Positions 1 through 5,525 of a stretch of 6,658 bases of DNA are shown piece by piece. The stretch is from Silvanigrellales bacterium (lineage in GTDB: Bacteria; Bdellovibrionota_B; Oligoflexia; Silvanigrellales; Silvanigrellaceae), in NCBI GenBank assembly GCA_028285285.1, contig JANQPW010000114.1:1-6658 (forward strand), read 5' to 3'. A program made the position numbers and the translations under genes. The notes below the pieces were generated by a model. That model was not told the origin of the DNA and made no database searches. It was given only the letters and a program-made list of their open reading frames with translations. Numbering within the stretch: the stretch's first letter is position 1; every line of letters begins with the position of its first letter.

Positions 1-482
1 AACCCAGCCAAGGCCACAACTTCTTGAGAAGATTCCTGGAGGTCGATAGACAGGTTCATCTGTTCAGCAAGGTTCTTGAGCGCCTCAAAGGCAACTGTGA
101 CACTGCTCGCGTTCACGAGGCCACGCGCCAGGGCAATGTTATTGGCCAGGTGCTGAGCCCGAATGGGCTCCCATTTTTTCGCGGCATTTTTCACAACAAA
201 ATTGAGGGAGGGTTTTTGGTGATAGCCGGCTTCCCACGGGGTTATGGCACCCGAGAAAAGCGAAACCAACTCGGCCTTGACAGCGATGTAGATCATGTCT
301 TCAGTGGCTCCGGAAAAGGCACTGGCATCAGCAGACTCCAAGCCATTGCCAGGAGAAGAGTTCACAAGGCTGGCGGATTCCCCGGAACGAGCTATAACTG
401 GCTGGTTCTGGGAGGAATTTTCACAAGCGACGGAAAGGCTCAGTAAGGTTCCAAAAAACAAAACAAAAGCTAAGGGGCGCAT
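1..482 (-). CDS. Putative lipoprotein of unknown function, 3' end cut off by the left window edge
   Basis: An ATG at 482-480 opens a frame with no stop down to base 1, giving 160 complete codons; the C-terminus lies outside the window. The start is well supported because GAGGAG sits 6 nt upstream (489-494). The N-terminus (MRPLAFVLFFGTLLSLSVAC) has one Arg, a hydrophobic stretch at residues 4-18 and a Cys at 20 preceded by S-V-A. This resembles a type II signal peptide with a non-ideal lipobox, so a lipid-anchored protein of the cell envelope is likely. Residues 21-55 are rich in Ser, Ala, Gly and Asn, like a flexible linker. From about residue 60 the chain looks globular and mostly helical. 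I recognise no domain. The gene is divergent from the CxxCH gene at 652, and both appear to have sigma-54-type promoters in the shared spacer. Overlapping plus-strand reading frames lack comparable signals. Confidence 0.8.
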   Translation of the reverse strand, partial: MRPLAFVLFFGTLLSLSVACENSSQNQPVIARSGESASLVNSSPGNGLESADASAFSGATEDMIYIAVKAELVSLFSGAITPWEAGYHQKPSLNFVVKNAAKKWEPIRAQHLANNIALARGLVNASSVTVAFEALKNLAEQMNLSIDLQESSQEVVALAG

Positions 483-488
483 AGGTTT

Positions 489-494
489 CTCCTC
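489..494 (-). promoter_or_regulatory. Ribosome binding site of the left lipoprotein gene
   Basis: The minus strand reads GAGGAG, with 6 nt between it and the ATG at 482. This near-perfect Shine-Dalgarno match fixes the start of the partial left gene. Confidence 0.75.
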
Positions 495-497
495 ACA

Positions 498-524
498 AAT
501 TGCAGTGTGAACACCTCTGCAATT
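498..524. repeat. Perfect 8-bp inverted repeat, candidate regulator binding site
   Basis: AATTGCAG at 498-505 is the exact reverse complement of CTGCAATT at 517-524, with 11 nt between. Inside, GTGT (505-508) and ACAC (511-514) extend the dyad imperfectly. It lies about 72-98 bp upstream of the predicted plus-strand start site near 596, roughly where upstream activator sites of sigma-54 promoters sit. Its right arm also overlaps the -12 element of the minus-strand promoter. It could therefore be an activator site for the plus gene, an operator for the minus gene, or a hairpin partly in the minus-strand leader. The symmetry is seen; the function is inferred. Confidence 0.45.
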
Positions 525-534
525 CCTGCGCCAC
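518..534 (-). promoter_or_regulatory. Sigma-54 (-24/-12) promoter for the left lipoprotein gene
   Basis: The minus strand reads GTGGCGCAGGAATTGCA. Against the sigma-54 consensus YTGGCACGRNNNTTGCW it keeps TGGC, the C at the seventh position, a purine at the ninth, and TTGCA, with exactly 10 nt between the invariant GG and GC. Mismatches are at consensus positions 1, 6 and 8. The predicted transcription start is near base 507, giving a leader of about 25 nt that contains the GAGGAG ribosome site. A second such promoter lies back to back at 569-585. Confidence 0.55.
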
Positions 535-568
535 ATTTTTGAAGGCCAGAGCGAAAAACACCTTTGTG

Positions 569-585
569 CTGGCAACGTTTTTGCA
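569..585 (+). promoter_or_regulatory. Sigma-54 (-24/-12) promoter for the CxxCH gene at 652
   Basis: The sequence CTGGCAACGTTTTTGCA matches the sigma-54 consensus YTGGCACGRNNNTTGCW at every defined position except the seventh and eighth. The GG (571-572) and GC (583-584) are separated by exactly 10 nt. The predicted start is near base 596, leaving a leader of about 56 nt before the ATG at 652. I found no convincing sigma-70 hexamer pair for this gene. Transcription from such promoters requires an AAA+ enhancer-binding activator; none is encoded in the window. Confidence 0.65.
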
Positions 586-651
586 TTCCTCATTGAAGGA
601 AACTCCACCGGGTCACACGACTCTGTCTTCTGCAAAAAAGGCGATGAACCT

Positions 652-2232
652 ATGAAAACCAACCCCCGACTCAAGGCAGGAGTCACCAGCCTTGGACTCC
701 TGAGCTCCCTCACCTTAGGCTGTGCCTGGAGCCAGAGCGCCAACGAGAACAGCACCTCAAACCTCAACTCCCGAACGAACCCATTCTTCCGGAGCATCGA
801 CGAAAGAGACCTCATCCTCACATTTCCAAGGCACAACCCCTACGCTGCCGAAGAAACGACATCAGCACTGAAACTTCTCGATATTCTGCCCCTCGAAAAA
901 GCGAAAGCGACACTTGCGCACCTCACCCTGAAGACCGATCTTCAACGGTCTGACTTTCAGGGCATAGACGGCGACCAAATTGAGGAGCAACAGTTTTGGA
1001 AATCAACGCTTGAGGAGGCCGAACAACACAGTTCCCTCAGGGGCGGCCTTCAATACCGTCAATGTCTGGAAGATCCCCAGAACTGGTCAGTGGGAGCCCT
1101 TCGCTTTTCGCCCAGTGAAAGCCTTTTGCCCGGAGCCGCTGAAGACTGGAGTGCTGCAATTGGGGCTTCTCCTTCGAAAGTCATGCAGCTGCGGTTCTCC
1201 CTCCGTGCGGAATGTGCGATTGACGACGCTGGCATTCACGTTGTCTACAATCTTCTTCCAGGAGACGCAGCCAAGCACAGGTTCGTCACCTTTCAAGTTG
1301 TGGAGCAAATGCTCACGGGCAAAGCAGATGAGGCCCGAGCGCTCGCAAAAAATCACACCCGAGGCTTCCTCGCTTCGCGGGCCTACAAAAAATCAAAGAC
1401 AGAGTTGATCAACTCCTGGCTCAGAGGTCTGGATGAAGCCCGAGCCCATGCGGACTCCCAGGAAAATCTCAACATCTGGAAAGGTCTATCGTCGCGCATC
1501 ATGCAGCGTGGGGCTGAAACGGGTTACCTTGAAAAGCTGAGCGACACGGCCACTGCACTTGTGGGAAAAGATGAGGTGCGAGGCCCCCGAGACATCGGTG
1601 CTGCCGCATTTTCAGACCGTGACTCAGCCGCTTCCCAGAAGCTGCGAGGTCATGTTCAGTCAACAATTTCCCAGCACGGCCACCTTTTTGCCGTGACCAC
1701 CTTCCTGCTCACGGGCCTCGACAAATGGACCTTTGGCAAACTCGCGCAAAAGCCTTCCGGCAAGCTGGAACCGAGTGAGATCCGCACTTTCGACACAGTT
1801 TTTCCAGACGAGAACAGACTGCTTTCAGAGATTCTGGTGAAGCAAACCTCAACATCGGGCATGTATGAGTCTTTGAGTGAGTTTGACGCCACAGCGGACC
1901 CTACACTGGCCGACCACAAGATCGACCCCGCCTTTGGGCAAAGAAACATCATTTTCAGCGGAGCCGACCTCATTTGGAACTCGTTGAATGATTTCGGAAA
2001 GCCCGAGAAAGCAATTGAACCTTCAGCTTTCATAAAACAAGTGCTCGACACCGAAAAATCCAACCCCACGAACACGACGTGTTCGGCATGCCACCTGACA
2101 CTTATCCAAAACACCGGCTCCTTCTTGAGTTTCAAAGCCGGAGACATGAAGATGCTCACAGGCCAGCGCAATCAAATCAATCTGCGCACTGCCGCAGAAC
2201 TTCAAGCAGAAATCAATCATTTGAAAAAGTGA
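652..2232 (+). CDS. Exported protein with a single C-terminal CxxCH (haem c-type) motif, family not recognised
   Basis: This is a 526-aa protein. The N-terminus has basic residues (Lys2, Arg6, Lys8), a hydrophobic stretch at 9-23 and Cys24 preceded by T-L-G, so it is exported and possibly lipid-anchored with a non-ideal lipobox. CSACH at residues 477-481 (bases 2080-2094) is a c-type haem attachment motif. Only 45 residues follow it, fewer than a normal class I cytochrome c fold needs, so any haem would have to be embedded using the upstream part; Met499 or Met501 could be a distal ligand. Residues 25-470 match no domain I know. Segments at about 145-151, 179-201, 344-361, 435-448, 475-484 and the INLR tail align by eye with the CxxCH protein at the right end of the window. 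The start follows a weak AAAAGG (636-641) with a long 10-nt spacing. A role in periplasmic electron transfer or redox sensing is possible but inferred. Confidence 0.85.
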   Translation: MKTNPRLKAGVTSLGLLSSLTLGCAWSQSANENSTSNLNSRTNPFFRSIDERDLILTFPRHNPYAAEETTSALKLLDILPLEKAKATLAHLTLKTDLQRSDFQGIDGDQIEEQQFWKSTLEEAEQHSSLRGGLQYRQCLEDPQNWSVGALRFSPSESLLPGAAEDWSAAIGASPSKVMQLRFSLRAECAIDDAGIHVVYNLLPGDAAKHRFVTFQVVEQMLTGKADEARALAKNHTRGFLASRAYKKSKTELINSWLRGLDEARAHADSQENLNIWKGLSSRIMQRGAETGYLEKLSDTATALVGKDEVRGPRDIGAAAFSDRDSAASQKLRGHVQSTISQHGHLFAVTTFLLTGLDKWTFGKLAQKPSGKLEPSEIRTFDTVFPDENRLLSEILVKQTSTSGMYESLSEFDATADPTLADHKIDPAFGQRNIIFSGADLIWNSLNDFGKPEKAIEPSAFIKQVLDTEKSNPTNTTCSACHLTLIQNTGSFLSFKAGDMKMLTGQRNQINLRTAAELQAEINHLKK

Positions 2233-2241
2233 AGCGGGACC

Positions 2242-3510
2242 TCAGGCAAACAGTCCAACCATAGCACCGGTCATAAATGTGGCGAGGTTGCCCACCACAA
2301 GGGAACGGAGGGTGAGGGAAACCACCTCGCTTTTTCTCTGCGGGAGCAGGGTCGACAAACCACTCACGATGATTCCAAAGCTGCCCAGGTTAGCAAACCC
2401 ACAAAGCGCATAAGTCAACACCAAGCGAGATTTTTCGCTGAGGCTTGTGTCTTGTGCCAAATTCAAAAAAGAGACGAACTCATTGAGCACGATCTTGGTT
2501 CCCAGGAGTTGCCCTGCTGCGGCCGTCTCCGCCCAGGGAATTCCCAAAAGCCACGCCACCGGCTGCAGGGCTGTTCCGAGCAGAACCTGCAGGGTCAGAG
2601 AGTCGCTGAAGAGCCCTAGAAACGCATCAATGAGGTTCACTGACGCAAAAAGCACCAGAAGAGCCGCAATGATCTGAAGCACGATCCCCAAACCCTCCTG
2701 GGCCCCTTTCAGAAGCGCTTCTGAAGCACTTTCGTAAGGTGACTTCAAGCGGAGGCTCTCCACACCAACTGAGCCACCCCCCTCCTGGGCCGCCGCAGCA
2801 CTCGTTTCTTTTTGGGCCGGGGGCATCCAAATGAACGAAAGCATCAGCGCCGCAGGCAAACTCATGAGGCTGGCGGCAAAGAGATGCCCCGCCGCACCGT
2901 CAATCACCGGCGAAAGCACCGACGCATAGAGCACCATCACGGAGCCCGCAATGGTGGCCATGCTCGCGTTGATGAGCGCAAAAAGCTCCGCACGCCCCAA
3001 CCGGGTCAAATACTCGCGAATGAGCAGAGGAGTTTCAATGGTGCCAAAAAAAAGGCTACCACTGACCCCAAGTGCCAAAGCACCGGTGACCCCAAAAACC
3101 CGCCGCAGCAAGCGTGCCAGCAAGTTCACCACAAAAGGGATGAGACCCACATGAAAAGCCATCGCGGCCAAGGCACTGATGACAATGATCAGCGGCAATA
3201 CCCGAAAGGCAATGAGGAAGTTCTGCCCCTCATCAACAACCTCAAAGGGAGGTTTTGCCCCTGACAGATATCCAAAAAGGAACTGCGCAGCCGCCAGAGT
3301 GGAGCGCTCCAGCTGACTCACGCCGGCACTCAGAAACAAAAACAGATCTTGAATGGGAGGAACAAAACGCACAATGAGAACGAGAAAAACCTGAGTGAGA
3401 AGACCCAAGACAATGAGCCGGGGGTTCCAGGCCGCTCGCTTCTGCTCTGAAAAGAGAAGGGCGAGGCCAATGGCCACCGCTATGCCCAAAACTCCCGCAA
3501 CGTACTCCAC
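2242..3510 (-). CDS. nupC: NupC-type concentrative nucleoside transporter (CNT family)
   Basis: This 422-aa inner-membrane protein should import nucleosides by cation symport (H+ or Na+), as CNT proteins do. The length is close to E. coli NupC. It is almost wholly hydrophobic, with N-terminal helices at about 5-20 and 31-50. Family landmarks are GTIETPLLIREYL (156-168, first re-entrant hairpin), NEFVS (343-347) and FANLGSFGI (372-380, second hairpin). By alignment Glu159, Glu344, Asn374 and Ser377 match substrate-contacting positions of CNT transporters. The usual Gly-Gln-Thr/Ser-Glu of the first hairpin is Gly-Thr-Ile-Glu here, so the Gln and the hydroxyl residue are replaced and the substrate range may differ. 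A hydrophilic loop spans about 230-262. The start is GTG with GGGAGG 6 nt upstream; the frame is closed upstream by the protease's own TAG, and no ATG is available. It lies 36 bp behind the protease gene and is probably co-transcribed. I am sure of the family but not of the substrate. Confidence 0.93.
   Translation of the reverse strand: MEYVAGVLGIAVAIGLALLFSEQKRAAWNPRLIVLGLLTQVFLVLIVRFVPPIQDLFLFLSAGVSQLERSTLAAAQFLFGYLSGAKPPFEVVDEGQNFLIAFRVLPLIIVISALAAMAFHVGLIPFVVNLLARLLRRVFGVTGALALGVSGSLFFGTIETPLLIREYLTRLGRAELFALINASMATIAGSVMVLYASVLSPVIDGAAGHLFAASLMSLPAALMLSFIWMPPAQKETSAAAAQEGGGSVGVESLRLKSPYESASEALLKGAQEGLGIVLQIIAALLVLFASVNLIDAFLGLFSDSLTLQVLLGTALQPVAWLLGIPWAETAAAGQLLGTKIVLNEFVSFLNLAQDTSLSEKSRLVLTYALCGFANLGSFGIIVSGLSTLLPQRKSEVVSLTLRSLVVGNLATFMTGAMVGLFA
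2282..2335 (+). terminator. Possible intrinsic terminator of the CxxCH gene, lying inside the opposing transporter gene
   Basis: GCGAGGT (2282-2288) pairs perfectly with ACCTCGC (2324-2330), which is followed directly by TTTTT (2331-2335). The 35-nt loop is long for an intrinsic terminator, though CCC/GGG and GGTG/CACC pairs inside it could compact it. The position, about 50-100 nt past the stop at 2232, is suitable. There is no room for a terminator in the 9-bp gap between the convergent genes. Confidence 0.3.
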
Positions 3511-3516
3511 AACTCG

Positions 3517-3522
3517 CCTCCC
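3517..3522 (-). promoter_or_regulatory. Ribosome binding site that decides the GTG start of the transporter gene
   Basis: The minus strand reads GGGAGG, 6 nt before the GTG at 3510. It lies in the 36-bp gap after the protease stop codon. The strong match explains use of a non-ATG start. Confidence 0.7.
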
Positions 3523-3546
3523 GTTCGATGTCTCCCTTCGCAGCTC

Positions 3547-5250
3547 CTAGTCGGCGAGATAGTAATGCCGCAACACCTCAGCATCGGCATGGTTGGAAAG
3601 GCTGACATCGTCTCTCTCCAGAATCTCATCGAGCCAATCACGCCCTTTCGGCACCGACAGCTGTCTGGCCGCGATGAGGCTTGAGATGGTGTTCACATGA
3701 TAGGAAAGGTCTGTTTCCGTCATGAAATTTCCTTGGCGAGAAGCCACAAAATCAAACACATTTTGACCAAAAGACTCTGTTTTTCCAATGCTCACAAGAC
3801 GGAAGGCCACCTCCGAAGTCATTTTTCCAATTTTCCCAACATACCGCGAGATTCCTGACTCTGCTGTGCTCGCCAGATCGGGGCTGTCGGCGGAAAGGAG
3901 AAGCAAGGGTGTGCTCACCATCCATGTGTAAGACGGTTTCTTGTAGATCTCCTCCGAAAGCGCAGCCAACTGTTCAAACCGGTACCTCATTTTGCCAGCT
4001 TCATCACTGCTCGGGCAGCTTTTCCAAGAACTGTCGCAGCCCACAAAAGCAATGGCTTGAAGGCAACTGCTCATCTTTTTCAACTCAACGTCTTTCCCAG
4101 TTCCGGAGGGAATGATATCGCCCAGCAGGGTTGAGAGCTGTGGCGAAAGATTCAGATCACTCTCTGCAGCAAAGGAGCTCTCACACGCGGCCCAAAGGGC
4201 TTCCGAGAGCAGAAGGGAAGAGTCTGCCTCTGTTGTCGCATCAGCCTCTCCTTCACTTCCAGCGAGCAACAGCTGCGGGTTGATCTGGCTCGCTTCGAAA
4301 CGGCTCGCAGCCTTCAGCGCTTCAGAGGGCCCCAAAAGAGCCAGGCGCTCTTGTTCAAGACCGCCAGCGGCCTGCACACGCTTCGCTTCTTCAAAAGACT
4401 CTGCGATGAAGGCGGAAGGTGTGAAGTAGGTTTCCTGAATCACACCCTTGCGCTTCACCGCATTGGCCAGGCGCAACCCAGAGTGAAGAATTCCAACAAC
4501 AGAGCCACTGCTGTTCAACACAGGGGAGCCACTTGAACCCGGAAGAGACAACATCTGGGCTTTGGCTGTGAGGCCTTCCGCCGACAAAACCCGACCCACA
4601 TCGTATTTCTTCAAACCTGCGCTGGGGTGGCCCACATAGGTCACCTGACTGTTCAGAAGGTCCTCTCCCGACTGGGGAGTGATTTCCAAAAAGGAGGGGG
4701 ACAACAAGCGTTCGAACTTCGAAAAATCGCGACGGGTATCGTCGGCCGCAGCGTCGGTGAGGGATAAGGAAAGCTGCGCCGAAGACTCGGCGGTTTCATA
4801 GATCTGAAAAAAGGAGAGATCTAAGGTGCGGTCGGCGAACAGCGGTTGCGCCAGCACAGTTTTTCGATCCTGATATTCTGCCCCTTTTTGAAACTCAAAG
4901 TGCAATTTGATCTCACACCCTTCGGCGGCACAGTCTTCGGTGCTGAGCACATGATGGTTGGTCATCAATATGCCCTCGGCAGACACAAAAGACCCGGTTC
5001 CTCGGGAGCCAGATGGTGTTGAGATCAACACCACAGCCCTGGCTGCATTGGCAACACTGGGAGAAGCGCTGCGCACATCTCTGAGTTCACGAAAGGCAGC
5101 AACATCCTTCGCGTCGGGTTTGGGTTGACCACAGGCGGCAACCCCACCACAAACAACAAAAGTCGCAAGAGCAAACCAAGAAAGCGGCTTGCGCAAGGAG
5201 GTCTTCTGAGCAAGAGCTCTCTTCTTTGGTTTTCCGGGTTGACTCAACAT
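3547..5250 (-). CDS. Trypsin-like serine protease, putative lipoprotein, with an unassigned C-terminal half
   Basis: This is a 567-aa secreted serine endopeptidase of the chymotrypsin/HtrA-like fold. The N-terminus has a long basic region (residues 1-25), a hydrophobic stretch at 26-39 and a lipobox V-A-A-C with Cys40, so the mature protein is probably lipid-anchored and faces the periplasm or the cell surface. The protease domain covers about 65-285. The catalytic His is His100 in GILMTNHHVL, the Asp is Asp144 in LDLSFFQI, and the nucleophile is Ser240 in GSSGSP (usual form GNSGGP). YVGHPSAG at 205-212 also fits this fold. No PDZ domain follows, so it is not a classical DegP or DegS. Residues 290-567 are mostly helical with Cys356, Cys396, Cys405 and Cys412, which could form disulfides; I recognise no domain there. 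The ATG at 5250 has AGGTGA 7 nt upstream. It is the first gene of a probable operon with the nucleoside transporter. The natural substrate is unknown. Confidence 0.88.
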   Translation of the reverse strand: MLSQPGKPKKRALAQKTSLRKPLSWFALATFVVCGGVAACGQPKPDAKDVAAFRELRDVRSASPSVANAARAVVLISTPSGSRGTGSFVSAEGILMTNHHVLSTEDCAAEGCEIKLHFEFQKGAEYQDRKTVLAQPLFADRTLDLSFFQIYETAESSAQLSLSLTDAAADDTRRDFSKFERLLSPSFLEITPQSGEDLLNSQVTYVGHPSAGLKKYDVGRVLSAEGLTAKAQMLSLPGSSGSPVLNSSGSVVGILHSGLRLANAVKRKGVIQETYFTPSAFIAESFEEAKRVQAAGGLEQERLALLGPSEALKAASRFEASQINPQLLLAGSEGEADATTEADSSLLLSEALWAACESSFAAESDLNLSPQLSTLLGDIIPSGTGKDVELKKMSSCLQAIAFVGCDSSWKSCPSSDEAGKMRYRFEQLAALSEEIYKKPSYTWMVSTPLLLLSADSPDLASTAESGISRYVGKIGKMTSEVAFRLVSIGKTESFGQNVFDFVASRQGNFMTETDLSYHVNTISSLIAARQLSVPKGRDWLDEILERDDVSLSNHADAEVLRHYYLAD

Positions 5251-5257
5251 TGATTTC

Positions 5258-5264
5258 TCACCTT
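5258..5264 (-). promoter_or_regulatory. Ribosome binding site of the serine protease gene
   Basis: The minus strand reads AAGGTGA, with 7 nt between it and the ATG at 5250. It supports this start although the basic region before the signal hydrophobic stretch is unusually long. Confidence 0.65.
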
Positions 5265-5314
5265 ATTTTGATTTCTGAACGGGCTACCTCGGTGGCCGGT
5301 CATGTTCAAAGTCC

Positions 5315-5343
5315 ATCAAATCACAGGACGCGACAAGGGACAA
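5315..5343 (-). promoter_or_regulatory. Weak sigma-70-like promoter candidate for the protease-transporter operon
   Basis: On the minus strand TTGTCC (5338-5343) and TTTGAT (5315-5320) lie 17 nt apart, each matching 4 of 6 consensus bases. Transcription would begin near 5308, leaving a leader of about 58 nt. This is a modest match that could arise by chance. The spacer up to 5525 offers no clearly better pair, and I found no correctly spaced sigma-54 site there. Confidence 0.25.
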
Positions 5344-5421
5344 TCTGACGAGCTTTCTTCGTTGTGCCAGAAAGTGGCTCATTCTTCAATTTTAAGGAAA
5401 CAAAATGAAGGAATGCTGAAA

Positions 5422-5441
5422 GCCTGCACCGGGATGCAGGC
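5422..5441 (-). terminator. Second hairpin downstream of the right-end CxxCH gene
   Basis: GCCTGCA (5422-5428) and TGCAGGC (5435-5441) form a perfect 7-bp stem with a 6-nt loop. On the minus strand it is followed by TTTCAGCATTCC, a poor T-tract, so it would be a weak backup terminator or an RNA structure. It lies 84 nt past the stop of the gene at 5526 and upstream of the protease promoter candidate. On the plus strand it has no T-tract. Confidence 0.35.
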
Positions 5442-5482
5442 AGGGTGGATCTCAGGAGTGGCTACAAAGTGCTGAAATGCGG

Positions 5483-5508
5483 AAAAAAACGCGGCCCAGG
5501 TACTGGCC
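5483..5508 (-). terminator. Intrinsic terminator of the right-end CxxCH gene
   Basis: On the minus strand GGCCAG, a 3-nt loop (TAC) and CTGGGCC form a 6-bp GC-rich stem with one bulged G (5493-5508). After GCG comes a run of seven T (5489-5483). It starts 17 nt after the stop codon at 5526, the expected place for a Rho-independent terminator. It should insulate the protease operon from this gene. Confidence 0.6.
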
Positions 5509-5525
5509 TATTGAGAGCTGTGAGA

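Noticed and set aside
24..446. 140-codon plus-strand open frame at the left end
   Set aside because: It lies antisense to the partial lipoprotein gene, which has a strong ribosome site, a signal peptide and a matching promoter; the plus frame has none of these.
1656..2171. 171-codon minus-strand open frame within the CxxCH gene
   Set aside because: It is antisense to a frame with a signal peptide and a CxxCH motif that continues for 526 codons; its own translation shows no domain or plausible start.
3547..5250. Classification of the protease as a family S46 dipeptidyl peptidase
   Set aside because: The GSFVSxxGxxxTNHH stretch resembles S46, but the His-Asp-Ser spacing (100, 144, 240) is compact as in trypsin-like enzymes, whereas S46 has its Ser hundreds of residues further on and a longer chain.
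5282..5297. Imperfect dyad GGCTACC-TC-GGTGGCC in the protease leader
   Set aside because: One mismatch and a 2-nt centre; it is too short and GC-biased to call an operator, and the 2-nt loop rules out a stable RNA hairpin of full length.
5343..5375. Possible sigma-54 promoter upstream of the protease (minus strand CTGGCACA near 5360-5367)
   Set aside because: The -24 half is excellent, but the next GC is 13 nt away instead of 10 and lacks the TTGC context, so the -12 half is missing.
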